Assembly (NCBI RefSeq): GCF_009765355.1
Contig: NZ_VTHK01000004.1
Coordinates: forward strand, 186,001 to 250,000
Direction of reading: 5' to 3'
Length of the DNA: 64,000 nt
Source: Amycolatopsis anabasis
Lineage (GTDB): Bacteria > Actinomycetota > Actinomycetes > Mycobacteriales > Pseudonocardiaceae
Shown here: one piece after another, positions 18,228 through 27,713 of the stretch
How the letters are laid out: each line of letters begins with the position of its first letter
Position numbering within the stretch: position 1 is the stretch's first letter
Made by a program: the position numbers and the translations under genes
The notes under the pieces: model-generated
What the model saw: the letters and a program-made list of their open reading frames with translations, nothing else
Database searches by the model: none
Told to the model about the DNA's origin: nothing

Positions 18228-21200
18228 TCGTCACTCCTCGCTGCCGTGTCGGACGAGGAGTACCGCTCCCCGCCGCTCACCGAAACGCCGTTCTCTTCCG
18301 GACGCTCGGTCGTGTTGTCCCGAAGCGCATGCCGGCCGGTGGTGTAGCCACGCTGGAAACTCGCCATCCGGCTGCGCGCGGCCGTCGCCGACCGGGCGAT
18401 GGCCCCCTGGCCGGGCTGACCGACCGTGGTGTCGCGGAACGAATCGGTCTCCCCGGTGTTGACCGAGCCCGGTACCAAGTATGCGTTGGGCACCCGTTTG
18501 GGCAGACCGGCCGGGGTGATCTCTTCGCTCTTGGTCTCCAGCAACGACTGCGCGGCCTGCCAACCCTCGTCGGACACGCTGTGCCAGTCATCGGACACGG
18601 CGGGCTCCGGCTCGGCCGCCTCGTGGACCTGAGTCGCCTCCGGGTCCTGCTGCTGGGATTCGTACGCGACCGGCTCGGCGGCAGGCGTCTCCTCCGCCAA
18701 CTCGTGCTCGGATGCCTCCTCCTCACTGAACCAGCGGGACAGCACCGACTGGTAGATCGGCAGCCGCTTGGTCGGTACGTCGTCGTCGAGCGCGCTCACC
18801 TGGCCCGGTTCCGGCTCCGGTGGTTTCGGTTCCGGCTCCGGCGGCACGTACTTGGGCTCCCGCTTGGGCAGCGCCAGGGAGAACTCGGTGGTCTCGGCGG
18901 CCGACCCGGGGGTGTCCCCGTTCCCGTTGAAGCTGGTCCGCGCCGGTTCGGCGCCGGGCTGGCCCGGGCTGAGGAACGCCGCGTTCGGCGTGCCGCCGAC
19001 CAGATCGTCCAGGCTGATCGGCTGGTCGAGCGGGCGCAGGCCACCGGCCTGCTCTTCGGCGGGCTCCCGGGGCGACGGCGGCATCGGCGGGGGTGCCGGT
19101 TCCGCCACCGAAACCGGGGGCAGGCTCGGCGACGAGGTCTCCGCGCGCGACGCCGGGGGCGGCGGCCCGTCCGGGCTGAGCGGCCCGAGCAGGTCCGCGG
19201 GCACCACGATCCGCGCTATCACACCGCCTTCGATGTCCTCGTTCTCGCGCAGCCGCACCTCGATGCCGTGCCGCTGGGCCAGGCGCGCGACCACGTAGAG
19301 GCCCATCCGCCGGGTCACCGACACGTCCAGGTCCGGCGGATCCGCGAGCCGCTTGTTGGCCTCGGTGATCTGCTCGTCGGACATCCCGACCCCGCGGTCG
19401 GTGATCTGGATGGCCAGCGCCTTCTTCCGGGTCACCACGGCCCGCACGCTCACCTTGGTCTCCGGTTCGGAGAAGTAGGTCGCGTTGTCCAGCAGCTCGG
19501 CCAGGACGTGCACCAGGTCGTGCACGGTCAGGCCGCGCACCGCGACATCCGGGATGACGCCGACCTCGACCCGCGCGTACTGCTCGATCTCGGACACCGC
19601 GGCGCCGATCACGTCGGCCGCCGGGACCGGCTTCGGCACCGACTTCGCCAGGCCGGCGCCGGAGAGCACCAGCAGGCTTTCGCCGTTGCGCCGCAACCGG
19701 GTCGCCAGGTGGTCCAGTTCGAACAGGCTGGCGAGGTGGTCGGGGTCCTGCTCGTCGGCCTCGAGCCGGTCGATCACGCCGAGCTGGCGTTCCACCAGCC
19801 GCTGCGACCGCCGGGAGAGGTTCACGAAGATGCCGTTGACGTTCTCGCGCAGCAGCGCCTGCTCGGCCGCCATCCGGACGGCCTGCTCGTGCACCGCGTC
19901 GAACGAGCGGGCGACCTCGCCGATCTCCTCGTGGGTGTGCACGGGCACCGGGTCGACCGCGTTCTTCGAGGCCTGCACCGGATCCGGGTCGTCCAGGATG
20001 CGCTGCACGGTCTCCGGCAGCCGGGTGTAGGCCACGTCGAGCGCCGAGGAGCGCAGGACGCGCAGCGGCCGCAGCATCAGGCGGGCGATGACCAGCATCA
20101 GCGCGAACGCGGCGGCGAGGGCGACCAGCACGATGCCGGCGTCGCGCCAGGCCGCGGTGGTGGCCGAACTGGCCAGCTCGTCCGCGTGCTTGCGCAGCGT
20201 GTCGAGCAGGTCGTTCTCGACCGTGCGGAGCTTGCCGAGGTTGGCCGAGCTGTCCGTGGTGAGCCGGGCGCTGTCGATCCCGGGCGACTGCTTCGCGTCG
20301 CCGCGGACGAAGGCCGCGGACCGGATCCGCTGCCGGTCGTCGACCTCGGGACCACTCACCGTGTCCGAGTAGACCTGCTGCTGGTCGGGCGAGGCGTTCG
20401 CGGAGAACGTCTTGATCGCCGCGTCACCGCTCGCCTGCGCGGCGCGGGCCTGTTCGAGCATGTCGCCGGGGAAGGTGTTGCGCAGGGCCGCGATCTGCAG
20501 CGCCGCGTCCTCCTTGGCGGTGAACTCCTTGGCCTCGGACAGCGCCTGGGTCGTGGTGCCCTGGCGGAGCAGGTCCTGGTCGTTGACCGCGGTGTTCACC
20601 TCGCGCCCGAGTTGCACCAATGCCTCCAGAATGGAGGAATAGGTGTAGAAGGCCGAAAGGTCCGAATAGGACGAGGTGTTCGTCGCGTTCCGCAACGGGC
20701 CGAGGGCGTTGAGCCGCTGCAGCCCGCGGTCGTAGCGCTCCTTGGCCGCCTGGTCCTGGGTGTTCAGCTGCCCGGCGGCATCGCGGAGATCGCTGATCGC
20801 GCCGTCCACCCGGGAGATCTGCGCGTCGACCGCGGCCTTCCGGTTCGTCACCGAACGCGGGTCCTCGTTGACCAGCGTGGCCGCGACCCGGGACACCACG
20901 AGGGTGCGCTCGATCTGCAGCTCGTGGATCACGGCCGTCACCTTGCTGGCGACGGCGACCTGGTCCGCGGTCTGCTGGAACCGGTTGGCCTGCTGCAACT
21001 CGTCCCAGCCGCGCAGACCGGCGAGGACGAGCGCGGTCAGGGTCGGAATGAGCAGCACCACGGCCAGCTTCGAGCGCAGCCGCCAGTTCCGCAGCCCGCG
21101 CCGCGAGCCGCCCGGTCCGGCGCTGATCTGTCGCGTGGGGGCGTCGTTCGCCCCCACGATCTGTGTCGTCGGCACCGCCGCACCACCATCGTTGTCCGGG

Positions 21201-21241
21201 CTGAACCTGTGCTCAGCGTTCTGCTCGCGCACTAGCGGCAC
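18224..21241 (-). CDS. Conservon sensor kinase with NIT domain (CvnA-like)
   Basis: A 1005-residue membrane sensor. TM1 is about residues 57-76; an extracellular region 77-365 of helical type with a nitrate/nitrite-sensing (NIT) fold; TM2 about 368-386; HAMP about 387-455; then [13 protein letters not shown] with candidate phospho-His511, N-box ELLDNAT (583-589) and G-box DRGVGM (615-620). The C-terminal 300 residues are proline- and acid-rich with islands YQSVLSRWF (830-838), EGWQ (892-895) and [15 protein letters not shown] (958-972). It heads the conservon operon and is divergent from an SsuA-type lipoprotein gene across 610 bp. GTG 21241 or GTG 21232 could be the start. Confidence 0.92.
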   Translation of the reverse strand: MPLVREQNAEHRFSPDNDGGAAVPTTQIVGANDAPTRQISAGPGGSRRGLRNWRLRSKLAVVLLIPTLTALVLAGLRGWDELQQANRFQQTADQVAVASKVTAVIHELQIERTLVVSRVAATLVNEDPRSVTNRKAAVDAQISRVDGAISDLRDAAGQLNTQDQAAKERYDRGLQRLNALGPLRNATNTSSYSDLSAFYTYSSILEALVQLGREVNTAVNDQDLLRQGTTTQALSEAKEFTAKEDAALQIAALRNTFPGDMLEQARAAQASGDAAIKTFSANASPDQQQVYSDTVSGPEVDDRQRIRSAAFVRGDAKQSPGIDSARLTTDSSANLGKLRTVENDLLDTLRKHADELASSATTAAWRDAGIVLVALAAAFALMLVIARLMLRPLRVLRSSALDVAYTRLPETVQRILDDPDPVQASKNAVDPVPVHTHEEIGEVARSFDAVHEQAVRMAAEQALLRENVNGIFVNLSRRSQRLVERQLGVIDRLEADEQDPDHLASLFELDHLATRLRRNGESLLVLSGAGLAKSVPKPVPAADVIGAAVSEIEQYARVEVGVIPDVAVRGLTVHDLVHVLAELLDNATYFSEPETKVSVRAVVTRKKALAIQITDRGVGMSDEQITEANKRLADPPDLDVSVTRRMGLYVVARLAQRHGIEVRLRENEDIEGGVIARIVVPADLLGPLSPDGPPPPASRAETSSPSLPPVSVAEPAPPPMPPSPREPAEEQAGGLRPLDQPISLDDLVGGTPNAAFLSPGQPGAEPARTSFNGNGDTPGSAAETTEFSLALPKREPKYVPPEPEPKPPEPEPGQVSALDDDVPTKRLPIYQSVLSRWFSEEEASEHELAEETPAAEPVAYESQQQDPEATQVHEAAEPEPAVSDDWHSVSDEGWQAAQSLLETKSEEITPAGLPKRVPNAYLVPGSVNTGETDSFRDTTVGQPGQGAIARSATAARSRMASFQRGYTTGRHALRDNTTERPEENGVSVSGGERYSSSDTAARSDE

Positions 21242-21851
21242 ACTCCCACGGGAAGTGGCCTGGTCAGCCCAGTGAACGGCGGCCGGTCGCGCCGGGCGCC
21301 CACCCCAGTGAAATGTTCATGTACTCCTGGTGTCCCGCCACCCCTACGGGAACCACGGAATCGGTTCAGCACAAGCATCGCTTCTTGGGCCCCTGCCCTG
21401 GTCGACTCGGCCTAGCTCCTCACCAACACGCCGCCCGACAGCGTCCCCTCGAAGAAAGTGCCTCGCACCTGGAGGAAACGTTCCGTCCGCTCGGCCATTC
21501 AGGCACTCTCTCTCGCTACATGGGTGGTCTATACCTGATTACAGGCGCAGAGGGTAGCGAAGACCCGGATCAGATGTAACCCTTCCAGGCCATGGGTGAG
21601 GAGAAGCCCCAGGACGCTCACTACTAAAGACGCCAAATGCCTCATCAACGGATAAGAGACTACTCTAAGTAGCCTAACTGCACTTGCAGTGCTACCCGTT
21701 CAGGTGATATTAGCCACGCCGGGAGCGGTGGTAAGCACCCATTGTTTCGTAGTGGGTTGATTCTCTACAGTGACCGCGTGACTCCCGACATGAGTTACAT
21801 CCAATCCACCTGGTCCACGACAGAGTGACCATTTTTAGCGAGGAGTTAGCC
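21242..21851. promoter_or_regulatory. 610-bp divergent control region between NIT sensor and ssuA-like gene
   Basis: No gene is supported. The right half is clearly more AT-rich than the surroundings and carries two short inverted repeats, CTACT-CTA-AGTAG (21660-21672) and ACTGCA-CT-TGCAGT (21677-21690), only 4 bp apart. They lie about 160-190 bp before the ssuA-like start and could be operators for either divergent transcript. The size suggests two promoters. Confidence 0.5.
21660..21672. promoter_or_regulatory. CTACT-N3-AGTAG inverted repeat, copy 1
   Basis: CTACTCTAAGTAG: 5-bp arms with a 3-nt spacer in the control region of the first NIT-sensor/binding-protein pair. Related 14-bp forms with a 4-nt spacer occur at 32133 (second pair) and 39639 (upstream of the GDSL hydrolase). 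Confidence 0.45.
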
Positions 21852-22874
21852 TTGCTTCGACACGCCAACAGCAGAGCGCGGGGCCACAGACAACGCGGCG
21901 TCTTCGGCGTCCTCATCGCCACCCTCCTCGTGCTGGCTTCGGTCAGCGGCTGCGGCCTGCTTGGCGGTTCCGACAAATCGGCCGAAGGCGGCACCGGCGC
22001 CGTTGAGCAGCCCAAGGTCAAGGTCTCGATCATGCCGACGATCGACCTGGCGCCGTTCCACCTCGCGGTCCAGAACGGGTACTTCAAGCAGGAGGGCCTC
22101 GACCTCGAGGTGGTCAACGCCCCCAGCGGCCAGGCCTCGCTGTCCAAGCTGATCGGTGGCGAGGTCGACATCGCCTACGGCAGCTACACGCCGTTCTTCA
22201 TCGCCAAGAGCAAGGGCGCCGCCGACATCAAGTTCGTCGCCGACGCCTCCTCCGCGGCGCCGAAGAGCACCATGATCGTGGCGATGCCGAACAGCCAGGT
22301 GAAGAGCGTGGCCGACATGGCGGGCAAGAAGGTCGCGATCACCGAGCAGAACACCATCTGCGACACGCTGACCAAGTCCGTGATGAAGACCAACGGCGTC
22401 GACTTCAGCAAGGTCCAGTGGGTGTCGCTGAAGTTCCCGGACATGGCAGCCGCCCTGCAGCGGGGTGACGTGGACGCCGCCTTCATGACCGAGCCGTTCA
22501 TCACCAGCGCGGCGAAGACCGTCGGCGCGGTCCCGGTGTTCGACACCGCCACCGGCCCGACCCAGGACTTCCCGACCGCCGGGTACGGCGCGCTCGGCAA
22601 GTTCACCGACCAGAACCCGAAGACGGTGGCCGCCTTCCAGCGCGCGCTGAAGAAGGCCACCGCCGAATCCGCGGACCGCAGCAAGATCGAACCGCTGATG
22701 GTCCAGTTCGCCAAGGTGGACAAGGACACCGCGGCGCTGACCACGCTGCTGACCTTCCAGTCGGCATTGGACCCGCGGCGGCTGCAGCGGGTGCCCGACC
22801 TGCTGCTCGAGTTCGGCACGATCAACCAGAAGATCGATGTCGGGCCGATGATCGCGCAGCAGTCGGCGACCTGA
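21852..22874 (+). CDS. SsuA/NMT1-type ABC solute-binding lipoprotein
   Basis: A 340-residue lipoprotein of the nitrate/sulfonate/taurine/thiamine-precursor binding family. The signal peptide ends VSGC (lipobox) and the mature part has MPTIDLAPFHLAVQNGYF, YGSYTPFFIA and FMTEPFITSAAK. I choose TTG 21852 because GAGGAG lies 6 nt upstream (21840-21845); an upstream GTG at 21825 is possible. It is followed by two permeases and an ATPase, so it is the binding component of a complete importer. The substrate, a sulfonate-like or other small anion or an aromatic precursor, cannot be fixed from sequence. Confidence 0.88.
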   Translation: MLRHANSRARGHRQRGVFGVLIATLLVLASVSGCGLLGGSDKSAEGGTGAVEQPKVKVSIMPTIDLAPFHLAVQNGYFKQEGLDLEVVNAPSGQASLSKLIGGEVDIAYGSYTPFFIAKSKGAADIKFVADASSAAPKSTMIVAMPNSQVKSVADMAGKKVAITEQNTICDTLTKSVMKTNGVDFSKVQWVSLKFPDMAAALQRGDVDAAFMTEPFITSAAKTVGAVPVFDTATGPTQDFPTAGYGALGKFTDQNPKTVAAFQRALKKATAESADRSKIEPLMVQFAKVDKDTAALTTLLTFQSALDPRRLQRVPDLLLEFGTINQKIDVGPMIAQQSAT

Positions 22875-22890
22875 GGCGACACGACCTGAC

Positions 22891-23661
22891 GTGACAAGGA
22901 TTCTCCGTAACCTGGCCGGCCTGGTCGGCTTCTTCCTGATCTGGGAAGGAGCCGCCCGGGCCGGGCTCGTCCAGCAACAGTTCCTGCCCCCGCCCAGCAT
23001 CGTGCTGGCCCGAGTGGCCGAACTCCTCGGCCAGGTGTCGTTCGTGCGGGACGTCATCGCCTCGGTGCTGGCCTGGGCCATCGCGATGCTGATCTCGGTG
23101 GCCGTCGCGATCCCCGCCGGGCTGCTGCTCGGCAGCATCCCCGCGCTGCGCGCCGCGACCAAGGCGATCGTCGAGTTCCTGCGCCCGATTCCTTCGGTGG
23201 CCCTGATCCCCCTGGTGATCCTGGTGGTCGGCGGCGGCCCGGAGGCGAAGATCACGCTCGCGGTGTACGGCGCGATCTGGCCGATCCTGTTCAACACCAT
23301 CTACGCGCTCGCCGAGATCGATCCGGTGCTCGTCGACACCGCGAGATCCTGCGGCACCGGCAGATCCCGGATGCTGACCTCGGTCGCGCTGCCGCATGCC
23401 GCGCCGTTCGTGTTCACCGGGATCCGGATGTCCGCGGCGATCGCGCTGATCCTGGTGATCAGCACCGAATACGTGGCGGGCGCCAGCCGCGGCATCGGCA
23501 ACTTCATCCTGGAAGCCAGTGAGGGTGGCGGCCGGATGGACCTGGTGCTCGCCGGAACCGTGGTGGCCGGGGTGATCGGTTACCTGATCAACGAGGGCCT
23601 CGAACGTGCCGGGCGGCGCCTGTTCGCCTGGAGCACCGTCGATGTGGAGGCCACGACATGA
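22891..23661 (+). CDS. SsuC-type ABC transporter permease 1
   Basis: A 256-residue membrane protein with about six transmembrane segments and a BPD_transp_1 domain; the coupling motif region reads VDTARSCGTGRSRM. It pairs with the next permease, probably as a heterodimer, since the two are only distantly similar. The GTG start is 16 bp after the binding-protein gene and the stop overlaps the next gene as ATGA. Substrate specificity is set by the binding protein upstream. Confidence 0.88.
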   Translation: MTRILRNLAGLVGFFLIWEGAARAGLVQQQFLPPPSIVLARVAELLGQVSFVRDVIASVLAWAIAMLISVAVAIPAGLLLGSIPALRAATKAIVEFLRPIPSVALIPLVILVVGGGPEAKITLAVYGAIWPILFNTIYALAEIDPVLVDTARSCGTGRSRMLTSVALPHAAPFVFTGIRMSAAIALILVISTEYVAGASRGIGNFILEASEGGGRMDLVLAGTVVAGVIGYLINEGLERAGRRLFAWSTVDVEATT

Positions 23662-24488
23662 CGACCGACAGCGCGGTCCGGCTCCGCACCCGGGCGGGCC
23701 GGGGAGTTTCCGGGTTCGCCCGGAACTGGCTGCTCTTCCTGGGCGCGGTCGTGCTCTGGGAACTGGCCACCCGCCTGGCGGGCAACCTGTTCTTCCCGCC
23801 CCCGACCGAAATCCTGGGCAACGCGGCCCAGCTCTGGTTCTCCGGCCCGGTTTCCCAGCTGTTCCTCACCGATTCGGTGTTCGAACACATCCTGCCCAGC
23901 CTGGGCCGGGTGCTCGGCGGCTGGGCGATCTCGGTGGTGCTCGGCGTCGCGCTGGGCACCGCGCTCGGCCGCTCGCGGACCGGAATGGACTACGTCGGCC
24001 CGCTTTTCGCCTTCTTCCGGGCGATTCCGCCGCCGACCCTGGCCCCGGCGTTCATGGTGATCTTCCACATCGGACCCGGGATGCAGATCGCCACCATCAT
24101 TTTCGGCGCGCTGTGGCCGATCCTGCTGAACACCGTGGACGGCGTCCGTTCGGTGGACAAGGTGAAACTGGAGACCGCGCGGTCGTTCCGGACGCCGAAG
24201 TCGTACTGGATCACCCTGGTGGTGCTGCCCACCGCACTGCCGAAGATCTTCGCGGGCCTGCGGCTGAGCCTGTCCATCTCGCTGATCCTGATGGTGGTGT
24301 CCGAACTGGTGGGCGCGCTCAACGGCATCGGCTACGCGCTGATCTCCGCCCAGCGGCAGTTCGACTTCCCGACCATGTGGTCGTGGATCGTGCTGCTCGG
24401 TGTGCTCGGCTTCGGGCTGAATTCCCTGCTGCTCCTGGTGGAGCACCGGGTGCTGGGCTGGCAGCCCGCTCGCAACGGTCGTAAGTGA
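23658..24488 (+). CDS. SsuC-type ABC transporter permease 2
   Basis: A 276-residue permease with an N-terminal cytoplasmic tail, then six predicted transmembrane segments and the coupling segment KLETARSFRTPKSYW. It is the second of two permeases between the binding protein and ATPase; most SsuABC systems have only one permease, so a heterodimeric channel is likely. ATG 23658 overlaps the first permease gene, and its stop overlaps a possible GTG start of the ATPase gene. Confidence 0.88.
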   Translation: MTTDSAVRLRTRAGRGVSGFARNWLLFLGAVVLWELATRLAGNLFFPPPTEILGNAAQLWFSGPVSQLFLTDSVFEHILPSLGRVLGGWAISVVLGVALGTALGRSRTGMDYVGPLFAFFRAIPPPTLAPAFMVIFHIGPGMQIATIIFGALWPILLNTVDGVRSVDKVKLETARSFRTPKSYWITLVVLPTALPKIFAGLRLSLSISLILMVVSELVGALNGIGYALISAQRQFDFPTMWSWIVLLGVLGFGLNSLLLLVEHRVLGWQPARNGRK

Positions 24489-24502
24489 CTCAGGAGGCTG
24501 AT

Positions 24503-25363
24503 GTGCCAACCATGCTCGAGGTGACCGGCCTCAACCACCGCTACGGCAAGGACGCCGAAGCGCATGTGGCGGTGAACGAGCTGTCGTTCACCGTCCAGGC
24601 GGGCGAACTGGCCTGCATCGTCGGGCCGTCCGGTTGCGGGAAGTCCACTTTGCTGCGCTGCATCGCGGGCCTGATCGCGCCGACCGGCGGAACGGTCAGC
24701 CTGCACGGCGACCGGGTCACCGGCGTGCCGGACGATCTGGCGGTGGTGTTCCAGGACTACAGCCGGTCGCTGTTCCCGTGGCTTTCGGTGGCCCGCAACG
24801 TGGAATTCCCGCTGCGGTGGGGAAAGCTGAGCAAGTCCGAACGCCGGGAACGCGCCCGCGCGGCCCTGGCGGAGGTCGGGCTCGCGGGGACGGAGAACAA
24901 GTACCCGTGGCAGCTGTCCGGCGGGATGCAGCAGCGGGTGTCGATCGCCCGCGCGCTGGCCCGCCGCCCCGCGCTGCTGCTGATGGACGAGCCGTTCGCC
25001 TCGGTGGACGCGCAGACCCGGTTCGAGCTGGAGGACCTGCTGCGGCGGGTGCAGCGCGAACAGGGCAGCACGGTCCTGCTGGTCACGCACGACATCGACG
25101 AGAGCGTGTACCTGGGCGACCGGGTGCTCGTGCTGTCCAAGTCACCCGCGTCGATCGTCGCGGACCTCCCGGTCGGCCTGCCCGCGGAGCGGGACCAGAT
25201 CACCACGCGGGAGTCGGCGGAGTTCGTGTCCCTGCGCGGTGAGGTGGCGCGGCTGCTGCACGGCGGTTCGCCGGAAGCGGTCAAGGCCGCCTCGGACGCC
25301 GCCGAATGGGACCTCGCCGAACAGGAGGCCGCCGCGGCGGAAGCCAAGGAACGCGCCCGCTGA
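24503..25363 (+). CDS. SsuB/TauB-type ABC transporter ATPase
   Basis: A 286-residue ATPase: Walker A GPSGCGKST, Q-loop VVFQDYSRSLFPW, signature LSGGMQQR, Walker B LLLMDEPFASVD and H-loop THDIDE. This is the pattern of nitrate/sulfonate/taurine importers. AGGAGG at 24492-24497 sits 5 nt before GTG 24503, which I take as the start; GTG 24485, overlapping the permease stop, would add six residues. The C-terminal 35 residues are alanine- and glutamate-rich. It closes the four-gene importer operon and is followed by a bidirectional hairpin. Confidence 0.9.
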   Translation: MPTMLEVTGLNHRYGKDAEAHVAVNELSFTVQAGELACIVGPSGCGKSTLLRCIAGLIAPTGGTVSLHGDRVTGVPDDLAVVFQDYSRSLFPWLSVARNVEFPLRWGKLSKSERRERARAALAEVGLAGTENKYPWQLSGGMQQRVSIARALARRPALLLMDEPFASVDAQTRFELEDLLRRVQREQGSTVLLVTHDIDESVYLGDRVLVLSKSPASIVADLPVGLPAERDQITTRESAEFVSLRGEVARLLHGGSPEAVKAASDAAEWDLAEQEAAAAEAKERAR

Positions 25364-25365
25364 CC

Positions 25366-25416
25366 GAAAGTGCTGCCACTTTCGGCTTTCCGATGCCGGA
25401 AAGTGGCAGCACTTTC
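25366..25416. terminator. Bidirectional hairpin between convergent genes
   Basis: GAAAGTGCTGCCACTTTC (25366-25383) and its exact complement GAAAGTGGCAGCACTTTC (25399-25416) flank a 15-nt loop; each arm can also fold on itself. It fills the 58-bp gap between the importer ATPase and the convergent acyl-CoA-dehydrogenase-like gene. A relative occurs at 45958-45977. Confidence 0.7.
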
Positions 25417-25421
25417 CGCGT

Positions 25422-26642
25422 TCAGCGGGTCTTCGGCTTGCTGTCGTGGCCGGTTTCGTCGAAGTCGATGACCGGCAGGGTGGGCACGCCGAGCGTGCTC
25501 GCGCCGATCAGCTTGCGCGCGGCCAGGTTGCCCATCGGCATGAACGTCCCGGCCTGCACGTCCCGCCACATCCGTTCGAACGGCAGTTCCCTGGTGTAGG
25601 ACGCCCCGCCGACCACGTCGACCAGCCGCCGCAGCACTTCCACCGCGTTGTTGCTGGCCACGTACTTCACCAGGGCGCACCGGGAAACGCCCTCCTGCAC
25701 CCCGCCCTCGAACAACCGGCGGCTGGTCACCTCGTCGACGTGCCGGTGGACCAGCGCGCGGGAGCTCTCGATCAGGATCGTGCATTCGCCGATCACGTCC
25801 TGCAGCACCGGATCGTCCGCGCGCCCGCGCCCGGCGACCTGCCGCACCGTCCAGTCCAGCGCGCCCGCCGCGATCCCGGTGTACACCGCGGAGAACGCCG
25901 GCATCGCCCACGCCCACACGGTTTCCAGCACCCGTGCGTCCAGGTGCTTGACCGGCAGCGAATGCACCACGCGGTCGTCGGCGACGAACACGTCGTCCAG
26001 TTCGAGGTCGTTGCTCTGCGTTGCGCGCATGCCCATGGTGTTCCAGGTCTGGTGCAGCCGCACGCCCGGCTGGTCCAGCGCGATCTGGCAGAGCAGCAGG
26101 CGCGGCCCGCCCTCGGCCTCCTCGTACCGCGCGGTGGTCGAGCAGTGCGTGGCCACCGAGGTGTTGGTGGCGAAGCTCTTCCGGCCGCTCAGCAGGTACC
26201 CGCCGGGCACCCGGGTCGCCTTGGTGAGCGCGTCGGTCATGTCGTTGCGCAGGCCCTGCTCACCGGTCACCGAGGCCCAGATCAGCGACCCCTCGGCGGC
26301 CTTGCGCAGCAGCCCTTCCAGCCGCGGGTTCCCGGTGCGGCGCCACACGCTCGCCCACTGCCCCAGCGGCGAGATGTGCATGGTCACCGCGAGCGCGGTC
26401 GCGCCGTCGCCCATGGCCAGGCGTTCCAGCACCGGCACGATCTCCGGCAGGCCCGCGCCCAGCCCGCCCAGTTCGGTCGGCACCGACAGCCGGAGGAAAC
26501 CGGCTTCGCGGAGGTCCTCGTAGTTCTGGACGGGGAAGGTGTTTTCCCGGTCGTGTTCGGCCGCGCGTTCGGCGAACACGTCCGCGAGCTTGCCCGCACG
26601 ATCGACAAGCTCAAGCTGTTCGTCATTCAGGCAAGTGGTCAC
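25422..26642 (-). CDS. Acyl-CoA dehydrogenase-like flavoprotein
   Basis: A 406-residue protein of the acyl-CoA dehydrogenase fold: N-terminal helical domain, LSVPTELGGLGAG, the mid-beta segment WASVTGEQGLRND and MGMRATQSNDLELDDVFV, and a C-terminal helical bundle. The superfamily also includes flavin-dependent monooxygenases such as DszC and SfnB that act on organosulfur compounds; with an SsuABC-type importer and an LLM flavin enzyme next to it, that role is attractive but not proven. GTG 26642. It is last in the sensor-led minus-strand gene set, 79 bp after the LLM gene, so it may also have its own promoter. Confidence 0.8.
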   Translation of the reverse strand: MTTCLNDEQLELVDRAGKLADVFAERAAEHDRENTFPVQNYEDLREAGFLRLSVPTELGGLGAGLPEIVPVLERLAMGDGATALAVTMHISPLGQWASVWRRTGNPRLEGLLRKAAEGSLIWASVTGEQGLRNDMTDALTKATRVPGGYLLSGRKSFATNTSVATHCSTTARYEEAEGGPRLLLCQIALDQPGVRLHQTWNTMGMRATQSNDLELDDVFVADDRVVHSLPVKHLDARVLETVWAWAMPAFSAVYTGIAAGALDWTVRQVAGRGRADDPVLQDVIGECTILIESSRALVHRHVDEVTSRRLFEGGVQEGVSRCALVKYVASNNAVEVLRRLVDVVGGASYTRELPFERMWRDVQAGTFMPMGNLAARKLIGASTLGVPTLPVIDFDETGHDSKPKTR

Positions 26643-26721
26643 CCGAGATCAATACAGCAGGTCTCCGGCACGGTCAACGGGCAACCGCACCGGGTTACCC
26701 CGTTCGCCGCAACGGCCGGGG

Positions 26722-27711
26722 TTATCCCCGGCTCGCCCGTTTCGCGATCGCCTCGCCGATCAGATCCAGCGCGAGCGCGGTGTCCGGGCCGAGTTCCCCG
26801 GAGAACGAGACGGCCTCGAATCCGGCCCCGGCCAGCCGATCCAGGCCGGACACCAGGTCCCCGAGGTCGCCCGCGGCCATGAACAGATCGAGCGTGCGGT
26901 CGCTGATCTCGGCGAGCCGACCGGTCTCACCCCGGTAGACCGCGGCCCGCGCGGCCTCGACCTCGGCCTCGGGCACCTGGTGGAAGGACAGCAGCGGCCC
27001 GAGGTGCGGCAGGAAGGTGGCCAGCACCTTGCGCGCGCCCCGGCGGGCGAGTTCCCGGTCCGGGTGCACGAACGTCCAGTTCTCCACGACGAAGTCGGCC
27101 TCGCCGTGCGGCCTCCCCGCGTCCTTCGCCCCGGCCAGGAAGTGCTCCCGGAGCATCACCGCGTAGCTCGGCTCCCACTGCGCCGCCAGGCGGAGCCCGG
27201 CGCAGTGCGCGCCCGCCAGCCGGGCCCCCTTCGGCCCGTGCGCGCCGAGGTACACCGGCACTTCGCGGCCGGTGCCGAACCGCAGACGCGCCACCGGTTC
27301 CAGCCGGAACACCTCGCCCGGGTACGGACCGCCCTGCCCGCCCACCAGCGCGCGGATCACGTCGATCGCCTCGCGCACCCCGGCCAGCGTCGCCGGGTTG
27401 GCCTGCCCGACCAGGTCGTACATGGACCCCCGGCCGATGCCGAGCACCGCCCGCCCGCCGGAGAGTTCGTCCAGGTGCGCCAGGTTCGCCGCGATCTGCG
27501 CGGGATGGGTCAGGTACGGATGCGTGACGTTCGGCCCGACCTGCACCCGGCTGGTGGCGCGGGCGATGTCGCACAGCACCGGCCAGACCGGCCGGCGCAT
27601 CAGCACGTCGTGCAGGGTGACGTCCTCGAAGCCGAGTTCCTCGGCCCGCGCGGCCAGCGCCGGGTAGGCGTCGATCGGCAGGTTTCCGTGCAGCTGCAGC
27701 AGGTATCGCAA
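26722..27711 (-). CDS. LLM-class flavin-dependent oxidoreductase
   Basis: A 329-residue TIM-barrel enzyme of the luciferase-like monooxygenase class, using FMN or F420. Typical elements are LAARAEELGFEDVTLHDVL, PNVTHPYLTHPAQIAANLAHL, LGIGRGS and VYLGAHGPKGARLAG. The mycobacterial members near this type are often F420-dependent reductases; alkanesulfonate monooxygenase SsuD is in the same superfamily. TTG 27711 is supported by AGGAG with 7-nt spacing and the gene begins 2 bp after the opine-dehydrogenase-like gene. The cofactor cannot be decided here. Confidence 0.85.
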   Translation of the reverse strand: MRYLLQLHGNLPIDAYPALAARAEELGFEDVTLHDVLMRRPVWPVLCDIARATSRVQVGPNVTHPYLTHPAQIAANLAHLDELSGGRAVLGIGRGSMYDLVGQANPATLAGVREAIDVIRALVGGQGGPYPGEVFRLEPVARLRFGTGREVPVYLGAHGPKGARLAGAHCAGLRLAAQWEPSYAVMLREHFLAGAKDAGRPHGEADFVVENWTFVHPDRELARRGARKVLATFLPHLGPLLSFHQVPEAEVEAARAAVYRGETGRLAEISDRTLDLFMAAGDLGDLVSGLDRLAGAGFEAVSFSGELGPDTALALDLIGEAIAKRASRG

Positions 27712-27713
27712 GG

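Noticed and set aside
21852..25363. Naming the importer ssuABC or tauABC
   Set aside because: Family resemblance covers nitrate, sulfonate, taurine and HMP-precursor transporters; no substrate-specific residue could be identified by eye, and two permeases is atypical.
25422..26642. Naming the acyl-CoA-dehydrogenase-like protein SfnB or DszC
   Set aside because: Fold and context are suggestive but no diagnostic residues were confirmed.
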